From Arthrobacter sp. zg-Y769 (GTDB taxonomy: Bacteria; Actinomycetota; Actinomycetes; Actinomycetales; Micrococcaceae): a stretch of DNA of 64,000 nt. Positions 8,459-17,360 of this stretch are shown here, one piece after another. The stretch covers positions 434,001 to 498,000 of the forward strand of contig NZ_JAJJOE010000004.1 of assembly GCF_020907405.1 (NCBI RefSeq), in the 5' to 3' direction. A program made the position numbers and the translations under genes. The notes beneath the pieces are model-generated. The model was not told where the DNA came from and ran no database searches. It saw nothing but the letters and a program-made list of their open reading frames with translations. Numbering within the stretch: the first letter of the stretch is position 1; each line of letters opens with the position of its first letter.

Positions 8459-8857
8459 TCAGGGAGCCTCGATACCCTTGGCAGCCGCATCAACGCAGAC
8501 TGCTGTTCTAGTGACATCATCGCCATAGCAGAAGACGCCTAGCACCGTTTCATCAATTGCATCCGGATGCGTGAACCCTAAAGCACCAGGATTCTGCTTC
8601 CCGGCGGCTAGCCACTCATTCGCTGATGTGCATGTTTGCAGAGGTGCGACGTCTATCGAATTCCACTCAGCGTCAGTAAAGGTCCTTCCCGCAGCTTCGG
8701 CTGCATACATAGCGTCGGATATTTGGCGAAGATCTTCAAACGCCTGCGTACAAGCTCGAGATATCGGCGTGTCTTCGACATCACTTTCACAACCGGTGAT
8801 GACCAGAGTCGCGCAGAGTCCAAATAAAACTACGCCCGATTTTGCATATTTCCCCAT
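8459..8857 (-). CDS. Small hypothetical lipoprotein
   Basis: A 132-residue product with a signal peptide ending in the lipobox VITGC (Cys23). The mature part has four further cysteines (ACTQAF, LQTCTSA, VFCYGD, VCVDAA) that could form two disulfides. I do not recognise the family. It lies alone between the DUF4282 gene and the OYE promoter. Confidence 0.6.
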   Translation of the reverse strand: MGKYAKSGVVLFGLCATLVITGCESDVEDTPISRACTQAFEDLRQISDAMYAAEAAGRTFTDAEWNSIDVAPLQTCTSANEWLAAGKQNPGALGFTHPDAIDETVLGVFCYGDDVTRTAVCVDAAAKGIEAP

Positions 8858-9058
8858 CCGCGCAGCCTACGACAGGGATCATCCCGAATGAAAACAAGCA
8901 GCGTCCAGGGACGGTCCAGCCAAGCGAAACGCCGGCTCTCCACTGTTGGATCTCAAGCTTCCCGGGTGTGATGTGCAACGTCAGCGGAATATCTCCCGCC
9001 GCCATCGCGGTTGTTGGTGCATAGACAGATCTGCAGGTCGGGAGCATTCCCGCCCTGA

Positions 9059-9213
9059 GCCACGCAACAAAAGGAACCACCACGTGAAACTCTTTACCCC
9101 GCTGACCGTCGGCACCATGGAACTGCCCAACCGCCTCGTCATGGCCCCGATGTCCCGCGTGCGCGCCGACCGCAACGGCGTGCCCACAGACATCATGGTC
9201 GAGCACTACCGCC
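9059..9213 (+). repeat. 155-bp direct duplication of an OYE 5' region, copy 2
   Basis: Partner of 7690-7844 and part of the intact OYE gene. It includes the AAAAGGAACC ribosome binding segment and the GTG start. Confidence 0.9.
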
Positions 9214-10163
9214 AGCGCGCCTCCATGGGCCTGATCATCACTGACGGCATCTACCCGTCCTTCACGGGCCAGGGCAACGCCCTGATGCCCGGCCTGGTCA
9301 CCGAGGAGCACGTCGCCGGCTGGAAGCGCGTCACCGACGCCGTGCACGCCGCCGGCGGCCGGATCGTCGCCCAGCTGATGCACTCCGGACGCGTCGCGCA
9401 CGAAAACATCAACGGCGGCCGTCAGCCAGTGGCCCCCAGCGCCATCGCGGTTGAAGGCATGGCGCACACCTACGACGGCAAGCAGCCCTTCCCGGTGCCG
9501 CACGCCCTCACCGAAGCCGAACTCCCCGGCGTCGTGCAGGACTTCGTCTCCGCCGCACAGAATGCGATGAAGGCAGGGTTCGACGGCGTCGAGCTGCACG
9601 GTGCCAACGGGTACCTGCTGCAGGAATTCCTCTCCCCCGTCTCCAACACCCGCACCGACTCCTACGGCGGATCACCGGAGAACCGGGCCCGCCTGGTCAT
9701 CGAGGCCTTCCGTGCCGTGGCCGAGGCCGTCGGCGCCGAGCACACCGGCATCCGCATCTCCCCGGAGCACAACATCCAGGGCGTGCTGGAAACCGACCGC
9801 GCCGATGTGACCGCCACCTACACCGCCCTGGTGGACGGCATCGCCGACCTGAAGCCGGCCTACCTGAGCATCCTGCACGCGGATCCTGCCGACGAGATGG
9901 TCCAGGGCCTGCGCCACCGCTTCGGCGGCCCGGTGCTGATGAACACCGGCTTCGGCACGGTCACCACCCGCAGCGACGCCATCATGCTGCTCGAGGAGAA
10001 CCTGGCCGACGCCGCCGTCGTCGGCCGTCCCGTGATCGCCAACCCGGACCTGGCCCGACGCTGGCAGGAAGACCACCCGCTGAACGAGATCGACCAGACC
10101 ACCGTCTACACCGATGGTGCCGCCGGCTACACGGACTACCCGGAGCTGGCTCCGGTTTCCTAG
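9084..10163 (+). CDS. Old yellow enzyme family ene-reductase (NemA-like)
   Basis: FMN-dependent NAD(P)H:alkene reductase of about 359 residues, cytoplasmic. Family features run in order: FTPLTVG..PNRLVMAPMSR near the N-terminus, the substrate-binding HSGR (LMHSGRVAHE), GFDGVELHGANGYLLQEFLSP, and RTDSYGGSPENRARL. The phosphate-binding C-terminal part contains VVGRPVIANPDL. GTG 9084 is preferred over upstream in-frame starts because it begins the conserved KLFTP sequence and follows AAAGGAACC. Substrates are probably activated alkenes, quinones or nitro compounds. A perfect hairpin follows the stop. Confidence 0.9.
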   Translation: MKLFTPLTVGTMELPNRLVMAPMSRVRADRNGVPTDIMVEHYRQRASMGLIITDGIYPSFTGQGNALMPGLVTEEHVAGWKRVTDAVHAAGGRIVAQLMHSGRVAHENINGGRQPVAPSAIAVEGMAHTYDGKQPFPVPHALTEAELPGVVQDFVSAAQNAMKAGFDGVELHGANGYLLQEFLSPVSNTRTDSYGGSPENRARLVIEAFRAVAEAVGAEHTGIRISPEHNIQGVLETDRADVTATYTALVDGIADLKPAYLSILHADPADEMVQGLRHRFGGPVLMNTGFGTVTTRSDAIMLLEENLADAAVVGRPVIANPDLARRWQEDHPLNEIDQTTVYTDGAAGYTDYPELAPVS

Positions 10164-10168
10164 TTAAC

Positions 10169-10204
10169 GACGCAGGCCCTAGCCTTAGGGATAGGGCCTG
10201 CGTC
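10169..10204 (+). terminator. Terminator after OYE gene
   Basis: Perfect 13-bp stem GACGCAGGCCCTA / TAGGGCCTGCGTC around a 10-nt loop, 5 bp after the stop codon. No T-run follows. Confidence 0.8.
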
Positions 10205-10346
10205 CAGAGGGAAAAGGCAGAATTTTGATCGCCTGCTTTCGGAGAAGTACTCTGCTCGAACTAAGATCAGCTGAGATCTCTCCCTCCAAGAAGCTAACCC
10301 ACAGCATGTTAGTGCCCACCAGTGGCATAAGGGATGGAACTTTTAG

Positions 10347-10601
10347 CTATCGCTGAGTATTGCGGAGCGAAATCTGCTTGACCGTTAGAACGATTACAAA
10401 TATTCCGAATAAACCTGGCACCAAGGGTACGTTTTGTTCGCCGGCGGGCACACCCTCAAGTTCAGGACCTGGGATCATACTAAAAACGCACATGAAGATC
10501 AGGAAAGTGCTGAGGGTGGCATATATCGCTAAGAGCCAAGGATAGTATGTGTTCCAAGCATTTTTTCGCTCCGGTGGATTCTGATTTGCGCCGTTAGTCA
10601 T
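10347..10601 (-). CDS. Small two-helix membrane protein
   Basis: An 84-residue product with a polar Asn/Pro-rich N-terminus, a first hydrophobic helix (about 23-42) and a second (about 60-75). ATG 10601 is in a low-GC intergenic setting, and I see no homology. It could be a real small protein or chance coding. The two well-spaced helices and the short basic tail favour real. Confidence 0.45.
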   Translation of the reverse strand: MTNGANQNPPERKNAWNTYYPWLLAIYATLSTFLIFMCVFSMIPGPELEGVPAGEQNVPLVPGLFGIFVIVLTVKQISLRNTQR

Positions 10602-10772
10602 GGCTGCAGAGTACCCGAATAAAAGTCCTTTCCCGCCGCAATTAGGTTGGGTGACTTCGTGGCTACGCCTTCCTATAGGCCGGTTGCCAAGTGCATCAGA
10701 CAGCGGAGGGAGTTCCGCGCTTCCCTGTAGCCCTTCCCGCGTGGCCTATGCGGGATATGAAATGATCCGTCA

Positions 10773-11336
10773 ATGACTGCCAGCTGGAATCCCGAAAGAC
10801 CGAAAGTGGTCTCCGTCAGTCAAAGCAGCAAGCACAACTTCAGCAAGGACCGGGTGGAATCGGTCCTGCTCGTGGAAGGACTTGGGGTCGACGGAGACGC
10901 GCATTCCGGCACCACCGTGCAGCACGTGTACAGAAAGCGGTTCCATCCGACGGAGCCCAACCTGCGGCAGGTGCATCTGATCCAGGCCGAGCTCTTCGAG
11001 GAACTGGAGCAGGACGGCTTCGAGCTGCACCCGGGCGACCTCGGGGAAAACATCACCACCCGCGGCATCGACCTCCTGAACCTGTCCGAGGGGACACTCC
11101 TGCGCCTCGGACCCGACGCCGTCGTCCAGGTAACCGGCCTGCGGAATCCCTGCCGGCAGATCGACCGCTTCCAAACCGGGCTGCTCAAAGCGGTGTTACC
11201 CCGCGACAGCGCCGGAAAAGTCGTGCGCAAAACGGGAGTCATGGGCATCGTGCTGGCAGGCGGGCGGGTGAACGTCGACGACGAGATCCTCGCCGAGGTT
11301 CCGGCCGGGCCTAAACGTCAACTCAAGTGCGTCTGA
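10773..11336 (+). CDS. MOSC domain protein
   Basis: A 187-residue stand-alone MOSC protein of the molybdenum-cofactor sulfurase C-terminal family, which handles sulfur or Moco-linked reactions. The early VDGDAHSG..VQH motif, GDLGENITTRGIDL and the conserved Cys in LRNPCRQID are all visible. It is close to the family length for single-domain members (YiiM/YuaD style). It is monocistronic. The detoxified or reduced substrate cannot be told from sequence. Confidence 0.85.
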   Translation: MTASWNPERPKVVSVSQSSKHNFSKDRVESVLLVEGLGVDGDAHSGTTVQHVYRKRFHPTEPNLRQVHLIQAELFEELEQDGFELHPGDLGENITTRGIDLLNLSEGTLLRLGPDAVVQVTGLRNPCRQIDRFQTGLLKAVLPRDSAGKVVRKTGVMGIVLAGGRVNVDDEILAEVPAGPKRQLKCV

Positions 11337-11359
11337 TTCCTGGCTAGGGCTGCTGGTAA

Positions 11360-12144
11360 CTATTCCGCCCTGCCCCAAGTGATCCGGTGATCCAATTCCT
11401 CCAGTTCCGCCGGGTAGCCGTCCGGAAAATGGGGCGGGTCCTGCACCGCCGGCCCTCCGACTTCCCCGGGGCCCAGTTCATCGTGCAGCGCCAGGATGCC
11501 CGGAAGAGTACATTCCCTGGCCACAAACAGCTGTCCCTCGCCGAACGGGATCACGTAGTCACCCGAGACAGCGGGAACCTGCTCGTGGGCCTTCGCCGAA
11601 ACCCACGCCAGATACGCCGCATGCGAGACGTACCCCTATCCATGCGTGCGCGGATGGCCGATATCGTCATGAACCTCGCTGAGTCAGGCTGCCAGATTCG
11701 CACCATGTCCAGGAACAAGCGTGCGGCTGCGGACGGTGGACCCAGCGGAAAATCTTCCGGAAGGTCCACGGTGACCTGGTTATCCTTCACGAATCCCGCA
11801 ACTACGTTGATACTCGCTAACGGGTTCATCCGCTGTGCTGGATCCTCGTACAGGAAGAGGTAGGTATCCGAGTTGTCGAACTCGCTTCCCGTCGTCGCAT
11901 TGGTCTCTTTCACGACACTTGCCAAAGAGCCCGGATCCTCCGGGACGGGAACCGTTCCCCTGCCATTCTCGTCCGTGGGCAGATACCAGGTCACGGATCC
12001 TGCGGAGAATCTGTCGGAGATGAGAGACATGGTTGGGGCCAGCCGGCGGGAAACCTCCAGCGCAGATTCCTTCCGGCCTTCCCAGACCAGGGAGATAAAC
12101 GGCTTGCGGCACTCCGGTCCCAGCAAGTCGCGGACAGTTCTCAT
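11360..12144 (-). pseudogene. Frameshifted immunity-like protein gene (Imm52-like)
   Basis: The frame from ATG 12144 encodes MRTVRDLLGPECRKPF.., then runs into an unrelated basic tail ending at 11551. In the next frame, from about 11635, the sequence continues sensibly as YVSHAAYLAWVSAKAHEQ.., through PFGEGQLFVARECTLPG to a stop at 11360. A one-base loss in the G4 run at 11633-11636 (CCCC on the plus strand) would join the two halves into about 260 residues. The layout resembles Imm52-type immunity proteins: an N-terminal WEGRKES, a central MVRIWQPDSA, and SHAAYLAWVS. That family call is from memory and tentative. No toxin gene is nearby. Confidence 0.5.
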
Positions 12145-12550
12145 GGCGTTCAATGTACCGGCCCCGGACGCCGTCGTGCCCGACGACGGCGCCACCTCCA
12201 CGGGACGCGACGTGATCAGATCCTGGGTTCCGGATTGAGATCCTGCACGTGCAAACGGCAAATGCGCAGGTGCGCCTGGACGGCAATTTCGGACAGGCCG
12301 CAAAAATGCACGATCCGCGGAAATCGACATTTCACGAACAGGTTATTCCGGTAAAAAGAGCAGGAAATAACTCCACCGCTCCGCCCGCCTCAGAACGGCC
12401 CTCCAGCCCGGACGGCTGCGCCGAAATTGCATCGCCTCGCGGCCCGACATCGGCTCACAAAGAATTTACCGAAAACAGCGGATAAACCAGCGGTAATGCC
12501 TTGGACGCACCGGCACAATCCGGAATACGTTCATAAACAAGGAGTTTGAG

Positions 12551-14278
12551 ATGAAGTTCAAGATGAAAAGGCTGGGCGCCACCGTGGCCACAGCCCTAGC
12601 CCTGTCCTTGGGCACCGGAACCTTCGTCTCGCTCCCCGCGCAGGCCACCCCCGTGCGGCCCGCAACTGCCCCGCGGTTCATCACCACCGGCGGCGACATT
12701 CAGAATCTCTACAACAGGCTCGGTGGAGCAAGGTCCTATCTGGGCCAGCCCACGAGCAACAAGACTGCATGGCAGGGCGGCTACTATCAGCGCTTCCAGG
12801 GCGGGGTAATCACCTGGGGTCCAGGCGTCGGCGCCAGGAGCGTGGACACCGCCCAATTCAATATGTATTCCCGCAACTTCGGCCTGTACGGTTGGCCGAC
12901 CAGGGACAGCTGGAAAGACGGCGGTGTCGTCCACACCCAGTTCCAGAAAGCGACGATTATCGCCGGCTATATCTTGACCCCCGGCGATATCCAGAGCCTC
13001 TACAACAGGCTGGGCGGCGCAAAATCGTCCCTGGGAAAGCCCACGACCAACAAGATCGCCTGGCAGGGCGGCTTCTATCAGCGCTTCAACGGCGGTGTGA
13101 TCACCTGGGGTCCGGGCGTCGGGCCCAGGATCATCGATACCGCCCAATTCAATATGTATGCCCGCAACTTCGGCATGTACGGCTGGCCGACCAGGGACAG
13201 CTGGACTGAGGGCGGCGTCGTCCACACCCAGTTCCAGAAAGCGACGATTATCGCCGGCTACATTTTGACCCCCGGCGATATCCAGAATTTCTACAACAAA
13301 CTCGGCGGCGCAAAATCCTCTCTGGGAAAGCCCACGACCAACAAGATCGCCTGGCAGGGTGGCTACTACCAGCGCTTCAACGGCGGCGTGATCACCTGGG
13401 GTCCGGGTGTCGGTGCCAAGAGCATTGATACCGGCCACTTCAATACGCTGGCCGGCGACTTCGGCAGGTACGGCTGGCCGACCAGGGACAGCTGGAAAAA
13501 CGCCCGTGGAACCCACACCCAGTTCCTGAGGGGGGAGATCACCACTCCTCCGGCCACCCAGCCTCCCGCGGTCACTCCTCCGGCCACCCCGCCCCCCGTG
13601 GTAACTCCCCCTCCGGGCACGGAAGCCCCGGTCACCCAGCCTCCGGCGGTCACCCAGCCTCCGGCAATCACTCCGCCTCCGGTTGAGCCGGCATATCCGT
13701 TCACCAATGTCATAGCTGGCCCGACCTCGGTAGTGCTCTACGGTGATTCGCAGTTCGACGGCGACTCCTGGGGCGAGCAGGGCGCCCGAGCCATGGGCTT
13801 CACCGATCAGTCGGCGCATCTGGTCTACGGCGGCCTGGGTTACTCCTCCTACAATCCCTGGGTCGGCGGAACGGGCTGGACCGCGGTCCAGAATGAATTC
13901 GCTCCTTTCCCGGGCGGAACCCCGGGTCTGGTGATGGTCACCTTGGGCGGCAATGATGCGACGTCGGGCCAGTCCGATGCGCAGGTTATTGCCGACAGCG
14001 CGGCCCTGTGGGCAAAGCTGAAGGTGATGTACCCGCAGAGCAGGATCGTCATCAACGGAGTCATGTCCCGCACCGATGTTTCGCACGACCGGCGCCGCCA
14101 TCTTGACGCCGTGCTTGCGCAGAACGCCGCGAATCTGGGCGTTACGTACATCTCTGTTGCCGGTCTCGCCAGCACGGCCGGTGCGGAGTACTACGACAAT
14201 GTCCACATGACGCAGGCCGGACACGACGCCGTCGCCAAGCTGTACACCGAAAAGCTGGCGGCCGCGCTGGGCAGGTAA
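12551..14278 (+). CDS. Secreted LGFP-type repeat protein with C-terminal SGNH esterase domain
   Basis: A 575-residue exported protein. The signal peptide ends near AQA-TP (about residues 32-34). Three tandem 97-residue units (about 48-335) follow, each with LGG..LG.PT.NK.AWQGG.YQRF.GGVITWGPGVG and YGWPTRDSW. This resembles LGFP cell-wall-associated repeats in double phase. A Pro/Thr-rich linker (about 337-378) then leads to an SGNH hydrolase: block I GDSQFDGDS, block III GGND, and block V NVHMTQAGH with the catalytic Asp/His spacing. It may be a wall-anchored acyl esterase acting on envelope or extracellular glycans. The ribosome binding site AAGGAG lies 5 bp before ATG 12551. Confidence 0.82.
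   Translation: MKFKMKRLGATVATALALSLGTGTFVSLPAQATPVRPATAPRFITTGGDIQNLYNRLGGARSYLGQPTSNKTAWQGGYYQRFQGGVITWGPGVGARSVDTAQFNMYSRNFGLYGWPTRDSWKDGGVVHTQFQKATIIAGYILTPGDIQSLYNRLGGAKSSLGKPTTNKIAWQGGFYQRFNGGVITWGPGVGPRIIDTAQFNMYARNFGMYGWPTRDSWTEGGVVHTQFQKATIIAGYILTPGDIQNFYNKLGGAKSSLGKPTTNKIAWQGGYYQRFNGGVITWGPGVGAKSIDTGHFNTLAGDFGRYGWPTRDSWKNARGTHTQFLRGEITTPPATQPPAVTPPATPPPVVTPPPGTEAPVTQPPAVTQPPAITPPPVEPAYPFTNVIAGPTSVVLYGDSQFDGDSWGEQGARAMGFTDQSAHLVYGGLGYSSYNPWVGGTGWTAVQNEFAPFPGGTPGLVMVTLGGNDATSGQSDAQVIADSAALWAKLKVMYPQSRIVINGVMSRTDVSHDRRRHLDAVLAQNAANLGVTYISVAGLASTAGAEYYDNVHMTQAGHDAVAKLYTEKLAAALGR
12692..13564 (+). repeat. Three tandem 291-bp coding repeats
   Basis: Units start at 12692, 12983 and 13274, exactly 291 bp (97 codons) apart, each at the GGCGA(C/T)ATxCAGA motif. 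The second and third are nearly identical over long runs, implying recent unequal crossing-over or gene conversion. The last unit is trimmed at its C-terminus where the Pro-rich linker begins. Confidence 0.9.
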
Positions 14279-14293
14279 CCGGAAGCCGCCGGT

Positions 14294-14863
14294 CTACTCC
14301 TCCAGGGAACGAATCACCCGTGCCGGCGAACCCACGGCGAGGGACCGCGCCGGAATGTCCTTGGTGACGACGGCGCCGGCGGCCACCACGGAATCGTCGC
14401 CGATGCTCACGCCCGGCAGTACCGTGACGTTGGAGCCGAGCCAGACGTTCCGGCCCAGGGTGACCGGTGCCGGATGCATGTCCGCCCGCCGGTCCGGGGA
14501 CAAATCGTGGTTGAGCGTGGCCAGGACAACGTTGTGGCCGATGAGGCAGTCATCGCCGATGCGGATTCCGCCCTGGTCCTGGAACCGGCAGCCGGCGTTG
14601 ATGAACACCCGTTTCCCCAGGCTGATATTCCGCCCGAAGTCGGCGGAGAACGGCGGGAACAGGGCGACGGTCTCGTCCACCGGTTTCGCGGTGAGCTGGG
14701 CCAGCAACTCCCGCACCCGTCCGGGTTCGTGGTAGCCGCTGTTGAGCTCGCCGGTGATCCGCAGGGCGGCCTGGCTGGCATGGTGCATGGCTTCATGCAG
14801 GGGTGAGCCGGCGGTAATCGTTTCGCCGGTGTTCAGCGCTGCGAGCAGTTCCGCTAGTTCCAT
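14294..14863 (-). CDS. Sugar O-acetyltransferase of the maltose/galactoside acetyltransferase type
   Basis: A 189-residue left-handed beta-helix acetyltransferase that transfers acetyl from acetyl-CoA to a sugar hydroxyl. The N-terminal helical cap is unusually divergent. The hexapeptide part shows INAGCRFQDQGGIRIGDDCLIGHNV and the catalytic His in ATLNHD. It ends in the family hallmark WLGSNVTVLPGVSIGDDSVVAAGAVVTKDIP. It is convergent with the SGNH protein gene, only 15 bp apart. A small ACCGG/CCGGT hairpin lies between them. Confidence 0.85.
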   Translation of the reverse strand: MELAELLAALNTGETITAGSPLHEAMHHASQAALRITGELNSGYHEPGRVRELLAQLTAKPVDETVALFPPFSADFGRNISLGKRVFINAGCRFQDQGGIRIGDDCLIGHNVVLATLNHDLSPDRRADMHPAPVTLGRNVWLGSNVTVLPGVSIGDDSVVAAGAVVTKDIPARSLAVGSPARVIRSLEE

Positions 14864-15099
14864 GGGGGTCCTCTCCGTTACTGCTGACGGCTCTGGGGTC
14901 CGGCTCGAAGTGCCGGCGCAGGCCGCCGCGGCTCGGCTTCACGGACTTTCCCCCACATTCGCATCACCCGCTGTGCGGGACAAGTGCCGCACTGTGGCCG
15001 GATCGGCAACATGCCCGCTCCCCCTCTCCTCGTCCTGATCGGTCCCGGCGCCAGCGGGAAAACCACCAGTCGGCGGGCCATGACGGCTAGGCTGAAGCG

Positions 15100-15735
15100 G
15101 TGACGCACAGCTTCGATAAGGACTACTGGGAACAGCACTGGCACGAGGCTCCCGGGACGGCCCCGGCCGCGCCTGCGGAGACGCCGCCGAACCCCTACGT
15201 CCAACGCATCGCCCGCGACCTCCCTCCGGGCACGGCCCTCGACGCCGGCTGCGGCATCGGCACCGAAGCGCTGGAACTGGCCGCCCACGGCTGGGACGTC
15301 CTCGGCGCGGACATCTCCTCCACAGCCCTCGCCACGGCCGCCAGGCAAGCCGCAGAGCGGACACTGTCCGGCAGCATGACCTGGATCGAGGCGGATCTGG
15401 TCTCCTGGGAACCGGGACGCCGGTTCAACCTGGTGATGACCAACTATGCCCATCCGGCCATGCCGCAGCTCGCGTTCTATGAACGGATCATGGACTGGGT
15501 CGCCCCCGGCGGGACGCTGCTGATAGTCGGCCACGCCCACGACCCCGCGGCCATGACCGCCCACGGACACCATCCGCCGGACGAAGCCACGGTCACCGCC
15601 GCGGACGTTGCCGCACTGCTGGCTCCGGCGGAATGGACCATCCTGTTTGCCGATAGCCAGTCCCGCACCGTCACCGCGCCGGACGGGCAGACCCTCACCC
15701 TGCCCGACGTCGTCGTGCAGGCCCGCCGGAGCTAG
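15100..15735 (+). CDS. Class I SAM-dependent methyltransferase
   Basis: A 211-residue protein with the SAM-binding motif I LDAGCGIGTEALELA (about residues 47-61), motif II acidic GADIS, and a motif IV-like FNLVMTNYAH. It starts at GTG 15100. The N-terminal DKDYWEQHW motif is common in small-molecule or thiopurine-like methyltransferases of this family. The substrate is unknown. It is flanked by convergent TetR and by the acetyltransferase gene on the other strand. Confidence 0.8.
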   Translation: MTHSFDKDYWEQHWHEAPGTAPAAPAETPPNPYVQRIARDLPPGTALDAGCGIGTEALELAAHGWDVLGADISSTALATAARQAAERTLSGSMTWIEADLVSWEPGRRFNLVMTNYAHPAMPQLAFYERIMDWVAPGGTLLIVGHAHDPAAMTAHGHHPPDEATVTAADVAALLAPAEWTILFADSQSRTVTAPDGQTLTLPDVVVQARRS

Positions 15736-15787
15736 GCCACGCCGCCGGACCCGGCCACGCGCCGACGTTCAGCGTCACCCGGCGAAC

Positions 15788-16489
15788 CTAGCCGTCCCGC
15801 CAGGAACCCCGGAGAACCTCGATGCCGTCCAGCAGGACGTCCAGCCCGACGGCGAACTCGGCGTCGTAGTCGTAGCCTTCCTTCGCCAGCTCCCCCACCA
15901 CTTCGAGCAGGTACGGATACCGGGCGGCCACCTCTGCCGATTCTGCAGCGCGGGTGGCGGCAGCCGCCTGGGCCGATTCCTCCGGGGTCTCGAAGGATAG
16001 GGTCTTCTGCTGCAGGGCGAAGCCGTACACGTAGGCATCCAGCAGGCTTGTGACGTGGACGGTGGTGCGGAAGGAAAAGCCGCTCTGCCGCAGGCAGCCC
16101 AGCAGCGCGTTGTGCTGGCGCAGGTTCTCCGGTCCCGGCCGCCCGGCCGCCTCCATCCGCCCCACCGCCCAGCGGTGCGTGGCCAGTGCGGCCCGGAGCG
16201 AGACGGCACGGTCGCGCAGGGCCTGCTTCCAGCCGCGCCCGCTGTCCGGCTCCGTAACCTCGGCCCAGACCAGGTCCACCATGCCCTCGAGCAGTTCCTG
16301 CTTGTTCGCCACATGCTTGTACAGCGCCATCGGCACCACGCCGAGTTCCTGGGAAAGGGTGCGCATGGTGAAGCCGTCGATGCCCGCCTGATCGGCCAGT
16401 ACGACGCCGGCGCGCAGCACGGCGTCCCGGTTCAGCCGCGGCCGGCGCGCGGACGCTTCCTGCTGCCGAGCCTTCGGTACCTGTCCCAC
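15788..16489 (-). CDS. TetR/AcrR family repressor
   Basis: A 233-residue regulator with an N-terminal HTH (MRTLSQELGVVPMALYKHVANKQELL) and a C-terminal ligand domain of the TetR_C type. I chose GTG 16489 because GGAAGG lies about 9 bp upstream. The alternative ATG 16534 has no ribosome binding site and lies inside a palindromic operator. It is divergent from the DUF4386 gene, with two palindromes between them, so it probably represses both itself and the DUF4386-oxidoreductase pair. Confidence 0.82.
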   Translation of the reverse strand: MGQVPKARQQEASARRPRLNRDAVLRAGVVLADQAGIDGFTMRTLSQELGVVPMALYKHVANKQELLEGMVDLVWAEVTEPDSGRGWKQALRDRAVSLRAALATHRWAVGRMEAAGRPGPENLRQHNALLGCLRQSGFSFRTTVHVTSLLDAYVYGFALQQKTLSFETPEESAQAAAATRAAESAEVAARYPYLLEVVGELAKEGYDYDAEFAVGLDVLLDGIEVLRGSWRDG

Positions 16490-16523
16490 AGAGCCGCCTT
16501 CCCGGATATTGATGCTTGACAGA

Positions 16524-16538
16524 GTGTACGTCATACAC
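16524..16538. promoter_or_regulatory. TetR operator, imperfect copy
   Basis: GTGTACGTCATACAC has 5-bp perfect arms around a 5-nt centre and shares the GTGTAC/TACAC core with the stronger site 31 bp to the right. It lies in the TetR promoter region. Confidence 0.6.
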
Positions 16539-16554
16539 CTAGGTTCATCGCATC

Positions 16555-16573
16555 AGGTGTACGCAGTACACCT
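16555..16573. promoter_or_regulatory. TetR operator, perfect palindrome
   Basis: AGGTGTACGCAGTACACCT has 8-bp perfect arms with a 3-nt centre. It ends 18 bp before the DUF4386 start codon, where a bound repressor would block the ribosome binding or promoter region. Confidence 0.75.
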
Positions 16574-16591
16574 TTGGCCGACAGGAGCACC

Positions 16592-17305
16592 ATGCACGCC
16601 TCCAACCGGACCGCCGGGATCGCCGGGATCCTCTTCCTCCTCACCTTCGCCTCCGCCATCGCCGGGGCTGCACTGTACGCACCGCTGCTGACCGACCCGG
16701 ACTACCTCGCCGGGTCCGGTGCCGACACCCGGATCCTGCTCGGGGCGGTCTGCGAACTGGTGCTGATCGTCGCCAACATCGGCACCGCCGTCGTCCTGTT
16801 CCCCGTCCTCCGCCGGCACAGCGAGACCGCCGCAATTGGCTATGTCGCCGCGCGGATCATGGAATGCGCGCTGATTGCCGTCGGAATTCTCAGTGTGCTC
16901 ACCGTGGTGACGCTGCGGCAGACCGCCGGGGCCGACGCCGGAGAGTACCTGCCCGTGGCCCGGGCGCTGGTGGCGGTGCACGGCTGGACCTTCCTGCTCG
17001 GCCCGGGGTTCGTGGTGGGCATCGGCAACGGGCTGCTGCTGGGGTTCCTGATGTACCGCTCGCACCTGGTGCCACGGCCGCTGGCACTGTTCGGCCTGAT
17101 CGGCGGTCCGCTGATGTCACTGTCCGGCATTGCCGTGCTTTTCGGTGCCTACGGGCAATCCTCGGTTCCGTCCGCGCTCGCCACGCTTCCGGAGATCATC
17201 TGGGAGGCGTCGCTGGGGATTTACCTGACGGTGGTCGGCTTCCGCCTGCCGCGGAAGGCCCGCGCGGGGGAATTCCTCCGCAGCAGGGGCAGTTCCCTCC
17301 TTTAG
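16592..17305 (+). CDS. DUF4386 family membrane protein
   Basis: A 237-residue protein with about six hydrophobic segments. It matches the DUF4386 pattern: N-terminal TAGIAGILFLLTFASAI, GADTRILLGAVCELVLIVANIGTAVVLFPVL, FLLGPGFVVGIGNGLLLG, and a C-terminal WEASLGIYLTVVGF. ATG 16592 follows AGGAG. The family has no established function but is often next to a TetR regulator and a reductase, as here. It is probably co-transcribed with the oxidoreductase 55 bp downstream. Confidence 0.8.
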   Translation: MHASNRTAGIAGILFLLTFASAIAGAALYAPLLTDPDYLAGSGADTRILLGAVCELVLIVANIGTAVVLFPVLRRHSETAAIGYVAARIMECALIAVGILSVLTVVTLRQTAGADAGEYLPVARALVAVHGWTFLLGPGFVVGIGNGLLLGFLMYRSHLVPRPLALFGLIGGPLMSLSGIAVLFGAYGQSSVPSALATLPEIIWEASLGIYLTVVGFRLPRKARAGEFLRSRGSSLL

Positions 17306-17360
17306 GGACTGCCGGAGTACACCCGCGCCGTCCAACCGAACATCATTGAAGGGATACGCA

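Noticed and set aside
12596-14224. A 542-codon frame on the minus strand
   Set aside because: It is the antisense of the LGFP-SGNH gene; the plus strand has a signal peptide, repeats and catalytic motifs.
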